Part shown: positions 35,985 to 47,675 of the stretch, in pieces | How positions within the stretch are numbered: position 1 is the stretch's first letter | Layout: each line of letters begins with the position of its first letter | Assembly: GCA_030522415.1 (NCBI GenBank) | Contig: CM060109.1 | Span: forward strand, 645,001 to 709,000 | Source of the DNA: Channallabes apus | Taxonomy: Eukaryota > Chordata > Actinopteri > Siluriformes > Clariidae | Reading direction: 5' to 3' | DNA: 64,000 nucleotides | Made by a program: the position numbers and the translations under genes | The notes under the pieces: model-generated | What the model saw: only the letters and a program-made list of their open reading frames with translations | The model's database searches: none | Told to the model about the DNA's origin: nothing

Positions 35985-36269
35985 CTCGGGTTACGAGTAA
36001 CGCGGTTTGTGAGTGTTCCGCAAGACGAGCAAAGATTTGTAATAAAAATAAACAAGTCTTGGTTTACGAGCACCGAGTATCATGTATCACGCATGCGTTT
36101 CTTGTTTTGACACCGAGCATCACGTGATCACAACTGAGCCAACGGTTTTTCTCTCTCTTGCACTGCGGAATTATGGGTAATCGTCTCCCCTGCTGGGTCT
36201 TAGTACTCGTCTCTCACTGGTATAATCAACATCCGTGCACGTGTGTACTATTTACTATAACACTGTGAC

Positions 36270-36338
<69 letters not shown>

Positions 36339-37140
36339 CATTTTATTTTGTGTCTGTATGTGTGTGTGTACAGCACGCGTGTAAAACAAAAGCAAGTCTC
36401 ATTAGAGGTTAAAGATCCATTTTCGCTCTCTGCTCAAGGCTCAGCATGTTCTTTGCCTGTTGTGTGTGCGTGCGTCATTGGGGACTGTGCCACACACACA
36501 CACACACACGCACACACACACAGACCCCTCCTACTTTTGCCTTCACAGACACACACACACGCTCTCTCTCTCTCTCTCTCTCTGCTCTACACAGAAACAC
36601 TGCTCTGTCGCGATTCTTTTCAAAGGTAAAGTGCAGGTTAATTAGTTTTATTTTTACTTTACAGCATTGATTCCGTTAGTGTGTCGCTTAATCGAGTGTC
36701 ATTATGATTCCGTTAGTGTGTCGCTTAATCGAGTGTCATTATGATTCCGTTAGTGTGTCATTAGAGATTTCTTGTTTATTTTTCCAATAAACCAATGTTT
36801 TCATTGTCTGTGCGCGTGTGTGAAAAGAGTGGAGGAAGGGTAACGAGAAGACGAGAAGGGGGAGAGGAGAGCTTACTTTAGATTCTCTCAAACTGCGCGC
36901 ACAAATGGAAACACTTATCTTTCGGGATTTATTTTTACTTTTTTTTAAAGGTAAAGTGCAGGTTAATTTGTTTATTTTTACTTTATATTTTGTATTAATT
37001 ATTTTTATGTATTTATTTCTTTGGGCTGTAGAACGAATAATTTGAGTTTCCATTATTTCTTATGGGAAATTTTAATATGGGTGTTTTGCAATATGAGCCG
37101 CTTTCAGAACAAATTATGCTCGTAATCCAAGGTTCCACTG
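35985..37140 (+). mobile_element. Non-autonomous mariner/pogo-like element, copy 2
   Basis: Collinear with 21970-23073 from GGTTACGAGTAACGCGG to the right end, which reversed reads CAGTGGAACCTTGGATTACG and is followed by TA. The first dozen bases of the left terminal repeat are replaced. Internal GT (36274-36334) and CA (about 36491-36520) tracts occupy the same positions as in copy 1. No transposase is present. Confidence 0.85.
36668..36762. repeat. 37-bp tandem repeat inside copy 2
   Basis: Two full units and a partial third, each starting TGATTCCGTTAGTGTGTC at 36668, 36705 and 36742. Copy 1 of the element has a single unit near 22608, so the expansion occurred in this copy. Confidence 0.9.
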
Positions 37141-38290
37141 TAAAATACATATTTTACATTTTTATATGTATAATATTGTGATTACATGGTTTATTCTACA
37201 AATTGGATTAACTGTTGATGGTTTGTTAGCCCAATTTTTTTTTTAATAAATGTAATCAGCACTTCATATGGCATGCCACCTGCATGAGTTTTATTTATTT
37301 GTGTACAATACATTTTGTTACAAATTTACATTTTAGATGATGCCACAGTTTGTTTTTGGCAATTGCCAAAATATGAAAGCACATACTGGTATTACCGTCT
37401 AACACACACACATACTGTACAGACACACACTTTTCTCCTACGTGTAACAATATAAATGATTATTACCTGTTAATGGCTGTATAATTTGCCTCCTCTGAAT
37501 GCCCGTGTGTGAGTCCCGTTGCTCTTAGCCAATCAGGATCATCGTTTCAGTGTGCTGTTGGTGATGAAACATGGCATGTGGTTTGAGAAACAGAAGTTCT
37601 GAAAGGGTTTAATAAGGAGTGGACTGAGATGTGTGGGTCGATAGTATATCTCACCACAAACCCCCCCAACACACACACATACACACACACCCTTTATTCC
37701 ACATTGGGCAGAAAAGCATCGTAATTTACTGATTAAAACGAGGGGAAGTGACAGCGCTCAGTCGGCGGCAGGAAGATGAATGAGTGCAGCCGAGGAAGGA
37801 GGACGTCTCTGATATCGATCAGCTCAGCAACGCGGATTCGTCCTGCCAGCACTGTGACACATCAGCCACACTCAGATTCCCATTACACATCACCTTGGCT
37901 TAGACACCTCAGAGATGTTTAAGAGCCTCACTTGTAAACACACATACGCAGCTAGAACAGAACATAAAGCATGATATTAAAGTGTGTTTTTTTACCAACA
38001 TTAAAACCATGTATTAAACCAAAATTTTATGTTCAGTTCGTAGGTTTAGTAAAAAGCTGCTTTGTGGCACATGAGTGTTGATTATACATCTCTAAACCAC
38101 AAAAACACAGTGACACCACTGAACCACTTCGTTCTAGAATTTACATGTTGTCTACCACTCGTCTCTGTCATCAATGGCTCTCAACTGGATTGAAGATTTT
38201 TTTTCTTCATTATTGAATTGAATCATTGATCAGTTTACTTTGTAGTAGATCACAGTCATGGTGGTAGAGTTTTCTATCCATTCATTTTTC
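37141..38290. other. Non-coding, nothing recognised
   Basis: AT-rich sequence with a short CA tract near 37670-37690. No gene or repeat family identified. Confidence 0.5.
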
Positions 38291-38490
38291 TGCCGTGCAT
38301 GGCTGCCGAGGATCTGGAGCCTATACCTGAGAACAAGGAGGGGTACACACTGGCTGGGATGCCAACTCATCACTTGGCACAAGCACACACTCGTACACTA
38401 CAGGCAATTTGGAGAGAAGGAGGAAACCAGAGCACCCAGAGGAAACCCACCAAGCACAGGCAGAACATACAAACTCCACACCCTGTAGCA
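38291..38490 (-). repeat. Partial tRNA-derived SINE (reverse), family of 31061
   Basis: ATGCCAACTCATCACTTGGC, ACACACTCGTACACTACAGG, GAGGAAACCCACCAAGCACA and ACATACAAACTCCACACC are reverse-complement blocks of the SINE body. The tRNA-like head is missing. Confidence 0.8.
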
Positions 38491-38739
38491 GATTAGAACT
38501 TTTGCTTCAAATCTCTCCTCTATGTATGTGGAGTTTACCATCATGCATTATGTTCATACTTTAATTATAAACTGCTTTGATCCATTTTTTCCAGGGTTCA
38601 TTTCTTGAGAATCAAACAAAAGTATCTCTCAATATTCTGCTGGATGGTTCTGTTATGAACCTTTAAATGTTCCAATAGAGAAACACCCTCACAAATGTAA
38701 TTACTTATACTGTAGATACAATCAGTCTCAACCTTTAGC
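38491..38739. other. Short non-coding gap
   Basis: No family or coding evidence. Confidence 0.4.
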
Positions 38740-39495
38740 TGGGGCAGATATTTCTCTTCCTCATTCACCCTGAGCACTGGAGACCCCCAGGGCGGTGTCC
38801 TGAGCCACCTGCTGTACTCACTGGTAATTCACGACTGCACGGCCACTTCCAACTCCGTAGTGTGTTGATGACACTGAATCTGATCTCTCATAAAGATCCC
38901 TGGAGACCTGGTGCCCGGAGAACACCCGGCTCCTGAACGTCAGCATGACAAGGATGTTTTTTGTGGTTCTGCGATTCACCATGAGGCAGGGGAGGAGCTA
39001 CGAGCCCCTTATGGTCAACAGGACCCTAGTGCACAGTTTCTGTGTTCCCACGATACAAGATCTGTCATAGACCTGTCAAATCAACACTGTGGTGAAGAAC
39101 GCCCGTCAGCATCTATACTGTACCACCTTAGATGTCTGAGGGACTTTAAACTGCCCTTTAAGACGCTAAAGAACGCCTATACTTGCAACAGTAAGAATAT
39201 CTTGACAGGAAGCATCACCTCACAGCACCATGCAGGACAGAAGGCTCTACAGAGGGTGGTCCGAACAGCTGAGTGCTCCATCTGCACCGAGCTCTGTGAC
39301 CTGCACTCTGTCTACAGCGAGTGCTGCTGGACCAAGGCCAGGAAGATAATGATGGACCTCAGAATTCTGAACAGCAGACTCTTCGTCATGTAAATTCTAA
39401 TTTTATATCACAGATAGTCATATCAAGCATTTCTTTGCACATCTTACGGTGCATGACTATGTGTGTGACAAACAAAACTTGAGTTTGAATTCTGA
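38740..39495 (+). pseudogene. L2-like LINE fragment, RT palm to 3' end
   Basis: GGAGACCCCCAGGGCGGTGT encodes the G-D-P-Q-G block and ACACTGAATCTGATC a decayed post-FADD region. Later frames give LYHLRCLRDFKLPFK, ALQRVVRTAECSICTELCDL and CCWTKARKIMMDL, the C-terminal half seen at 13860-14060. The tail GTGTGACAAACAAAACTTGA resembles the LINE 3' end. Many frameshifts; 5' truncated. Confidence 0.85.
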
Positions 39496-39599
39496 CCCAC
39501 AGTTATGTTAGTTCAGGTTTCATACATGAACACAAAGCAATAAACTAATGGGCATCGTCGTACAAGTTTTGTGCAAAAAATGCTTTATAAAATATACAT

Positions 39600-39915
39600 G
39601 CAATGCACTCAGCAAGAATATTAACACCACTAGTAAACCAGTGACAGAATCATGGGCACCCGAGGCGCATCCATGCCTACGGGTAGCAAATGCCAGCCTG
39701 TATAGTCCGATCCCACAGAAACACCAATGTAGCACAAATCACTGAAAAAAGGGAATGATGGAAAGGCACCAGAACACCTACTGCACCACAGCTTGCCACC
39801 CGCGGCGGGCAGGGCCAAAGGTTCTCCAAGCTTCCAAGCTGATCCCATTTGAAACGAGCCCCATGGGATGCATTGGACAAACAAGTCTGATCGCTAGAGT
39901 ACCCACTCCACAACT
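39600..39915 (+). mobile_element. Tc1-like fragment, same family as 23555 and 26310
   Basis: CCCACAGAAACACCAATGTA, GCACAAATCACTGAAAAAAG, GGAAAGGCACCAGAACACCT and ATGGGATGCATTGGACAAAC match the reverse of 26310-26629 and 23600-23935, and the corresponding part of the Tc1 lineage at 60455. The catalytic core is absent. Confidence 0.75.
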
Positions 39916-40405
39916 GACAGCAAACGTAAAACTATCTAAAGAACTATCTCCCTAAATCTTTCCCTCGATTGCAGGGCATTCTGAGTAATCTGTTTCTCCC
40001 CAGTAATGAAACAGCCCAGGATAAATGAAGGGGAGAGGGACTGTTTAAGAGCATGAAGAACACATACAGGGGTCCGAGGGCAACGTTGTTAATCTCAGGT
40101 CAAATATCTGAAATCAATAATCCAGTCAATACTAAAATTAAAACTCTGCATCAATAATTCATTACAGCTTTTACACACAGAGGAGGGAAATGTAATCATC
40201 CTAAACATCAGCAATAATCACCCAATAATGTGGGGGCGTTTTACCTGTTATTCAATTGTTGTTTCCTGTAAAACTTATAAAGATTTAAGCTGTGTCTTTT
40301 GTCAGGTTGTAACACTACAAAACTAATTATTTATTTGTTTTCTTAATTGCTTGATTAATTAGTTATTATTATTTTTTTTTATTAGAAGCAATATTGGTAT
40401 ATATA
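39916..40405. other. Non-coding, nothing recognised
   Basis: AT-rich with short ATT runs near 40365. No family match. Confidence 0.5.
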
Positions 40406-41233
40406 CACTCAGCAAAAAAAGAAACGTCGTCTGACTTTCAGCTGTTTTTACTTTCAGTAAACTTAATGTGTAAATATTTGTATGAACACTAAAAGAGTCG
40501 ACACCATAAGACATAAAGTAAAAATGTTTCCCAATGTGTCCCTGAATGAAGGGAGGCTGAAAATCAGTCAGTAGCAGTCAGTATCTGGTGGCCACCAGCT
40601 GCTTGAAGTACTGCAGTGCATCTCCTCCTCATGGACTGGACCAGATTTGTCAGTTATTGCTGTGAGATGGAGGGATTGTGTGTTCCTGGTGTGACTCGGG
40701 CAGTTGTTGTGGCCATCCTGTACCTGTCACGCAGGTGTGATATTCGGATGTACCCATCCTGTGCAGGTGTTGTTACACGTGGTCTTCCACTGCGAGGATG
40801 ATCAGCTGTCCTTCCTGTCTCCCTGTAGCGCCGTCTTAGGCGTCTCACGGTGCGGACATGGCGATTTATTGCCCTATAGCCACATCAGCAGTCCTCATGT
40901 CCCCCTGCAGCATGCCTAATGCACGTTCACGCAGATGAGCAGCGACCCTGGGTGTCTTTCTTTGGGTGTTTTTCACAGTCGGTAGACGAGTCTCTTTAGT
41001 GTCCTGCGTTTTTACAACTGTGACCTTAAATGCCTACTTTCTGTAAGCTGTTAAGGTCTTAACGACCATTCCACAGGTGCATGTTAATTAATTGATTATG
41101 GTTAATTGAACATGCATGGAAAACATTGTTTAAACCCTTTACAATGAAGATCTGTAAAGTTATTTGGATTTGTACAACATTATTGTTGAAATACACAGTC
41201 CTGAAAAAGGGGCGTTTCTTTTTTTGCTGAGTT
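40406..41233 (-). mobile_element. Internally deleted Tc1-like element (CTCAGCAAAAAAAGAAACG ends)
   Basis: Left end CACTCAGCAAAAAAAGAAAC; right end reversed AACTCAGCAAAAAAAGAAAC; both next to TA (40404-40405 and 41234-41235). Length 828 bp is about half of a full element. The minus strand keeps only the DNA-binding end of a transposase. The hAT-like composite copy 2 is inserted directly at its right end. Confidence 0.88.
40654..40915 (-). pseudogene. Tc1-like transposase N-terminal remnant
   Basis: The minus strand encodes a helix-turn-helix arginine-rich segment MRRLRRRYRETGRTADHPRS, then GRPRVTTPAQDGYIRISHLR and ATTTARVTPGTHNPSISQQ, after which a stop appears where the catalytic domain should begin. 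The upstream N-terminal part (to about 40915) is in a shifted frame. The D-D-E catalytic part is deleted. Confidence 0.88.
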
Positions 41234-41238
41234 TATAT

Positions 41239-42079
41239 TAGAGATGTTCCGATACCATTTTTTCCGTCCCGATACCGATTCCGATACTTGGGCTCAGGGT
41301 ATTGGCCGATACCGAGTACTGATCCGATACCTGGGTGTGTATCTGTACAGTGTGTGTGTGTATAATTTCTTTTTTTTAAAGTAAAATACTACTAGCCCTG
41401 TGTAACAGGTTCGACCCTAAGTGCACGGGCGACACCATGAAACACGGACACGAGGCGAGGTCTTACAGGGAAAAGGGTAATTTATTTAGAAAAATGGGTA
41501 AGGAAAGGGTTAAAGGCTCTCTGCGGCCTTTTCCACTTCTGCGGCAGGGATGCGAAGGCGGGCTCTACGCGGAAGTGAAGGTGCCGTGGGAACTCGCGGC
41601 TCGTTCACGCGCTCCTCTCGCGGAGATCAAAGGCGCCCACCTTTTTAAAGTCTCTGGGGCGCATCACATCGCCCCGTTCTTGTGCCACTGTCTCTCATTA
41701 AATCCACCGCGTCACAAAGTCCAGCTTCCCAACAGTCAGACCCCGAGCTACACTCCCCGCTGTGTTTTATAGCGCCGATAGCTCATGGGCCGTTGCCTGA
41801 TTCTGCGGCCCTGCTGGTTCACATACCTAAAGGGGGGGGAGGCCGCCTAACTAGTGAGCGAGGAGCGATACCAATTTGGGCGCACGCCCATCACAGGCGC
41901 ACGCCGTGACACTCTGTAAGTAAGCTAAGCTAGCAAAGCTAGCGGGCATAAATAGGTTATGTTTAGGAAAATGGTATCGGATCGGAACGTGGACTCAAGT
42001 ACTCGCCGATTCCGATGCCAGATTTTTTTGTGGTATCGGCATCATTTCCGATACCAGTATCGGAATCGGAACAACCCTA
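41239..42079 (-). mobile_element. hAT-like non-autonomous element carrying an LTR segment, copy 2
   Basis: Left end TAGAGATGTTCCGATACCAT; right end reversed TAGGGTTGTTCCGATTCCGA. Flanks GTTTATAT (41231-41238) and GTATATAT (42080-42087) are an 8-bp target duplication with one mismatch. Dense CCGATA/TATCGG subterminal repeats are present in both arms. It is inverted relative to copy 1 at 11838 and preserves the inner right arm that copy 1 lost to microsatellite. The same LTR-like block lies at 41401-41911. No transposase frame. Confidence 0.9.
41401..41911 (-). repeat. LTR-like cargo in composite copy 2
   Basis: Starts TGTAACAGGTTCGACCCTAA and ends CACGCCGTGACA; reversed, it matches 12006-12430 and inserts at the identical position, next to CTCTGTAAGTAAGCTAAGC. 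It is about 85 bases longer, including CCCCGAGCTACACTCCCCGC that copy 1 lacks. AATAAA (reverse, near 41480) and a TATA-like TTTTTAAAG (near 41642) are conserved. Confidence 0.65.
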
Positions 42080-43014
42080 GTATATATATAATGTTGTCAA
42101 TTATTTTTGGTCTTTTTTAAATGTCCTTTTAATATCAGTTAAACATTGTAAGAAAAGCGGAAAAACATGAACATATATCACACTGTAATATTATTATTTA
42201 ATTAAGTATCCATTAGATTTCGCATTTAATAATAAAAAGCTTAATGAATATTAATATATTGCTTAGCTTAATTAAATTTTATAAATATTTTTTGGATTCC
42301 ACAGAACTTGTTGAAATTTACATTTATTTTAATTATTTACTTATCAAATTAATTAAACTATTTAAAGTATTCTATGTATATTTAATGTTAAAATTATTAT
42401 TTTGATTGTAATTCAGTTTTTTTTTGTAGAATAGTAGATTTTTCTCATACAGAGGGTTTCTTCCATATTAAGGAAATGTGTGTGATTGTTAATATATGGT
42501 TTACTATCTCGTAGTTTCCACAGAAGCGCTTTATAAATATAATAATATTAAATTCCTCTTCATCAGCTGTTACAGGCTTCTTCACTTCTACACCTACAGT
42601 AATTAAAATACAATCATCATTTTAGGAAATAAAAATGAAAATATAAAACAACACTTGATACGGTGGGTCTCAGGAGCTGGGTTTGGCGCGGCGGTGTTAC
42701 AAGTGAAAGTGCTGTAGTGATAAGAACATGATGTAAAGTGTATTTAAAAAGAACAGAGCGGAAATGTCAGAGCCACAGCCGCGCCTTAAATGTCACGGAC
42801 CGAGGGCCATTTCACAGCACTGAACCATGACCTTCATCTCACCTTTCTAAATAGCACAGCTCAGACCTCTGGCATGCACACACACACACACACACACATG
42901 GAACTCCTCAGCTAATTAACTCGATGTAGCTTATCACGATGACCTAAAGCCTGTGCAATGCATTTAAATGTCATCTGGGCACAAACACACAGATTACAAT
43001 GCCTTTCAGTACTG

Positions 43015-43076
<62 letters not shown>

Positions 43077-44304
43077 AAACAGGAAATGTTACCCAAGCAA
43101 AGAATTGCCCCTTTTTGAGTTTCTATGAGGAATGTGTTTATTGATCAGAGGAAATAAATTGTGGAGTTTAAATCAATCTCGCTTCTGTATTGTTATAAAA
43201 CTCTAACAGATGGTGTGCAGTGATGAGCTGGAACATTGCTAAGTACGGAGCGCTACAGGAGGGCTAAAATACACTAACGTTGATAAATTGCTGAGCTCGT
43301 TGGCTTTTTAATTAATGATGGAGTTTTAATTAATCAGCCTAACTGATTGGCAAGCTGACGTCTCAATCCTCCACTCGCTTTATTAGACGAGCTGACATTA
43401 GCAAAAAGTTAATGGTGATTTATCCTAAAGCTTAATTACACAACCTGCTTAAAAGTTTACATTTTTTTCTCTGTCTAATTCGAACATTACACACACAAAT
43501 TAAAGTATTAGGTGCAGGCATTCACACACAGCTGATCAATATTTAGTCCGACCCACAAAACTAAAGAAAAGACCTGAATTCAATTAAATAATTATTAAAG
43601 CCGAGCACAGAATACAGCCTTCTTTAATGTCACTGTGACCAAAGACAGGAGATGAAAAGTCGTGTGAGTGTTAGAAGATTTCCAAATGAAAATCTCAGTA
43701 TGTTAGCGCTGCTATGACTTTAATATATAAGTCCACCCACAGGAGGACGGCTAACTCACGGCCGGCAGAAACAGGAGGAAACCTGTAAGGAAGACAAACC
43801 CAAGATGGAGACGCAAGGAAAAATCTGGAACTTACAGTAATTACTCAGTCGTCCACTGTGCACTGGAAGGTGTGTCTAATAATAACACAACCGAAGGCCA
43901 ACAAATAAGAAAACTTGATAGGAGACAAAATGTAACCAATTTACATAAACACACACACAGACGCAACATAAAAAGTACTGCTGAATCACACACTTTCTAC
44001 ATGAGACATGATGGTGTAGATAGAATGTGGACATTTTCATCATTAAAGGAGATACAGTGTGGAGTCTGACACTGAGACACGTGTCTCTGTGTTAATAATA
44101 GTTAATGTGTTGACGTGATGTTAACTTTCCCAGGCTCCTCCCACCCTCTTCCTCCTCATTCCCGATAAGGGTAATACTTCCTCTGGTTTACTTCAATTTC
44201 AGTTATTTCCACGGATACAGGCCTCACTGAGCATGTTAAATGTTAAAGTCCATGACAGCACAATTAGAAGAAGACTGAACAAGTACGGTTATTTTGAAAG
44301 GGTT
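42080..44304. other. Non-coding with CA tracts and a low-copy block
   Basis: CA tracts at about 42878-42898 and 43018-43072. GTATTGTTATAAAACTCT at 43187-43290 begins a block shared with 49770-49860. No gene seen. Confidence 0.55.
43187..43290 (+). repeat. Low-copy duplicated block, copy 1
   Basis: GTATTGTTATAAAACTCTAA, CAGATGGTGTGCAGTGATG and GCTACAGGAGGGC recur in order at 49770-49860. Not recognised as a transposon. Confidence 0.6.
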
Positions 44305-44323
44305 ACTAGAAGAAACGTCATCT

Positions 44324-44564
44324 AGGGGCACTGGTGGCTCAGTGGTAGGTGTTTCGCCTGCCAGGCGGAAGGCCCGGGTTCGATTCCCAGCCAGTGCCCA
44401 AACCCCCCAGCCACTGGATACAGTGCCGGTCCCAAGCCCGGATAAATGGGAGGGTTGCGTCAGGAACGGCATCCGGCGTAAAACCTGTGCCAAGTTGTAG
44501 TGCGGACTGGATATTCTACTGTGGCGACCCCTCGCCGGGAGCAGCCCAAAGACCAACAACAACA
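44324..44564 (+). repeat. Complete tRNA-derived SINE with target duplication
   Basis: The tRNA-like head holds A box TGGCTCAGTGG and B box GGTTCGATTCC with a near-complete tRNA shape. The body GGTTGCGTCAGGAACGGCAT, TTGTAGTGCGGACTGGATAT and CTCGCCGGGAGCAGCCCAAA leads to a CAACAACAACAAC tail. A 19-bp duplication ACTAGAAGAAACGTCATCT / ACTAGAAGAAACCTCATCT (44305-44323 and 44565-44583, one mismatch) frames it. It is relatively young. Confidence 0.93.
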
Positions 44565-44639
44565 ACTAGAAGAAACCTCATCTGTCTAACAATAACACAG
44601 AAGCACGAATGAGGATCACAAAACTCCACCTGAACAAAC

Positions 44640-44950
44640 CACTAACATCCATGAACAATTGAGACCAAAGTGCAGTTGTTTGGCTTTAGGGCCCAGCGCC
44701 ATATTTGGCAAAAATGAAACAGCACTTTGGCAGAAACACCTCATACCCACTGTGAAGCACGGGAAGGATGAGGATTTGGGCTGAGTCGACCATGAGCTCC
44801 TCTGTATACCAGAGTATTTTAGAGGCATATGTGAGGACATCTATCTGACAGACAGCTAAAGCTTGGTTGAAAGTGGTTCATGCAGCAGGACAATGGTCTG
44901 AAGCACAGCAGTAACTCAACATCAGAATGGCTCAAAAATGACACCAACTC
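44640..44950 (+). pseudogene. Tc1-like transposase fragment
   Basis: Frames on the plus strand give AQRHIWQK-like sequence near 44695 (split), a H-L-I-P-T-V-K-H block near 44740 and FMQQDNGLKHSSNSTSEWLK near 44878, the region of the second catalytic Asp in Tc1 transposases. Only the middle of the catalytic domain survives, with several stops. No terminal repeats found. Confidence 0.6.
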
Positions 44951-44985
44951 AAATCCAAACACACTGTCAATGAAACAATACTTGA

Positions 44986-44989
<4 letters not shown>

Positions 44990-45031
<42 letters not shown>

Positions 45032-45089
45032 AATCTGATAACATATCTGAATCAATTTTGATCCATCCCTAAAGCCAGTGTGTGTGTGT

Positions 45090-45149
<60 letters not shown>
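44990..45149. repeat. Inverted CA / GT microsatellite pair
   Basis: (CA)n at 44991-45028 and (GT)n at 45079-45149 are separated by about 50 unique bases. The two arms are self-complementary and could form a hairpin or cruciform. Confidence 0.9.
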
Positions 45150-45837
45150 TTGAATCTCTCCCAGTCAGCCACAGTGTCCAAACTGATCTGTAAGTGCAAT
45201 AAAGCTTGGCGGAGATAACAATCAGTTCACCAGTCAAATTTTAAACATAACAGCCACCTTGTTTAAAGCTCAGTACAGTAAATCCTCCAGGGGAGCAGTT
45301 TAGCCATTGCAACATGTCTGTCTTTTACCTTTCTCTTAAGTAATCCAATTAATCTTAATTCCAGCCATTAATATGAAATGACTTTCACTTTTAAAGAAAA
45401 TGGTGTGTAAATGAAATCCCTCAGTGTTTTAAACCTCTGTGTAATCCTTAATTGAAACTCATTAACAACGCTACACTCTGAAGCCGATCGAGTCTCATGT
45501 CGGAGTCCGCTTGTCCAAATCTTTGCAAAGCCTTAATAAGCCTTATAAGTGTAATTTCTGTTGTAAATGCTCCTGTGAGTGATTTATATTAAAAAAATGT
45601 GTTCATATCCAGCTTGGGAAGCAACAAAGCTTTTTTTATTAAGTCTTTTCTATTAATTTATCACATACACAATCTGAGCACTGTGAAAGACATACAGCCG
45701 TCACAGAATTCCAACCAGGATGATCACACACACTGCAAGACATGTTCGAATGTGTGATGCCATGTGGCGGGTGACATAGAAGTGTGTATGAGTGTTCGTG
45801 AGAGTGTATGTGTGTAAAAGAGAAAGAGATAAAAGAG
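45150..45837. other. Non-coding, nothing recognised
   Basis: No family or coding evidence. Confidence 0.5.
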
Positions 45838-46600
45838 AGTTCATGCTTTTATCACCTCTAGGTTGGACTATTGTAATGCCTTACTGTCTGGTTGTTCTGT
45901 TAGGTGCATAAACAAGCTTCAGCTAGTCCAGAATGCAGCAGTGAGAGTCCTCACTAGAACCAGAAGATATGAGCACATCACCCCTATCCTATATTCACTA
46001 CATTGGCTCCCTGTGAAATTGATTTTAAAATACTACTCTTGACATATAAAGCATTAAATGTTCTCGCGCCGCAGTATCTGAGCGAACTGCTAGTGTCTTA
46101 CGATCCGCCACGCCTACTTCGGTCAAAGGATGCAGGCTGCTTGTCAGTACCACGTATTATGAAAACTACAGCTGGGGGCGGAGCTTTTTCTTACAAAGCC
46201 CCAAAATTATGGAATAGTCTTCCAAATAGTGTTCGGGACTCAGACACAGTCTCAGTGTTTAAGTCTAGGCTCAAAACCTATTTATTTAGCCAAGCATTTT
46301 TATAAATAGATTTGCCATAAGGTAAAGGAGCAGATCTGGGGGACTCATGGACGTAGAGTATTATGGTGAACTGGTATGTTTAGATGTTGTCTTCCTCACT
46401 CTCATTTGATCACTCAGGTTTGTTGACGGTGAGGTGATTGTTTGCTTTACATCTCAGTTCCCCCTCATGTTTGTGTTTCCTTCTGGCTCCTCCCTTTTAG
46501 TTATGATGTCATAGTTAGTCCTGCCCCATAGTTAATAATTGCTTTGCCTTCAATTGTTAAAAGTGCTATAAAATAAAAAATTATTTCTTATGAATTGAAT
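45838..46600 (+). pseudogene. LINE reverse transcriptase C-terminus and 3' UTR
   Basis: The first frame reads [40 protein letters not shown] and [13 protein letters not shown]. After a shift near 46000, the frame [20 protein letters not shown] continues through KLWNSLPNSVRDSDTVSVFK to SRLKTYLFSQAFL, stop at 46303. This is the conserved C-terminal domain of a fish non-LTR retrotransposon; the clade is not assigned. The 3' UTR ends GTTAAAAGTGCTATAAAATA. RT palm and endonuclease are absent by 5' truncation. Confidence 0.82.
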
Positions 46601-47122
46601 AGCTGTGAACACAAAACTGTAATTGAGATGTTCTTCTACTGTTCAAGACCCCTCTCTCTGCAGTGTAAGAGAGAGTAAGTGTGTGTGTGTGTGTGGGGGG
46701 GGGAGTTTTAGAGAACACCCACACACTTCACTCGCAGTACTTCAGAAAGACTCGTCTCTCCTCTCGCTCTTCATCCGTGTTCAATCCTGCTGAGAGGGTT
46801 TAGTTCATGTTCTTCAGCCGTACTGCTCTCTCCTCAGACTTGTATAAAAAGGAATGCAGGAAAGATGTAGGGAAGGAATGAATATACCTACCTCAATCTC
46901 AAAAAAAGAACAAGGGATGTGACTCAAGCTCAAGGCTTTCTCAGCTTGTTTCTGCTCCTTTGCTGACTACATACTCAACACCTCAGTAAAGGAGAAGAGG
47001 CTGTGTCACTCCCAATCTTCACCGGTATGCCAGTAACTCAGAAAAGTACTTGACTAGTGATTTTTATTTTTTTTCCTCCACAGAATAACAGAACACAGTT
47101 CTGAGAGTAAAAACTCCCTTTA
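46601..47122. other. Non-coding, nothing recognised
   Basis: Short GT/G tract at about 46679-46703. No family match. Confidence 0.5.
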
Positions 47123-47640
47123 CAGTGGAACCTCGGATTACGAGTATAATTCATTCTGGAAGCGGTTCGTATTTCAAAACACTCGTAAACCGAATTTCCC
47201 CATAAGAAATAATGGAAGCTCAAATTATTCATTCCACAGCCCAATGAAATAAATACATAAAAATAATTAACACAAAATATAAAGTAAAAATAAAACAAAT
47301 TAACCTGCACTTTTCCTTTAAAAAAAGTACAAACAAATCCCGACAAATAAGTGTTTCCGTTTATGCGCGCAGGCGCTGTGTGTGTGTAATGTGCGTGTAC
47401 ACACACAGACATACACACATTAACGGAAAGACTGTTTTATCTGAAAAATTAGCAAGGAACATCGCTAATCACACTCGTGTGAGTGCATACTAACGGAATC
47501 ACTGCTGTAAAGTAAAAATAAAGCAAATGAACATGCACACTTTACCCTTGAAAAGAATCGCGACAGACAGAGCAGAGTAGACCTGAGTTCTATGTAGACC
47601 AGAGTGTGTGCGTCTGTATGTGTGTGGGAAGTCGAGAGGA
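47123..47640 (-). mobile_element. Non-autonomous mariner/pogo-like element, copy 3 (partial)
   Basis: Starts CAGTGGAACCTCGGATTACG after TA; reversed, it matches the right arm of copies 1 and 2 (CCGCTTCCAGAATGAATTAT, GGTAAAGTG-type block, GATTCCGTTAGTATGC). Homology fades near 47640, so the other half is lost. Confidence 0.82.
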
Positions 47641-47675
47641 GAAGGGGGTGGGAGGGGGGCTGTAAATTAAATACA

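Noticed and set aside
44324..44400. Functional tRNA gene
   Set aside because: It has a SINE body, tail and a 19-bp target duplication.
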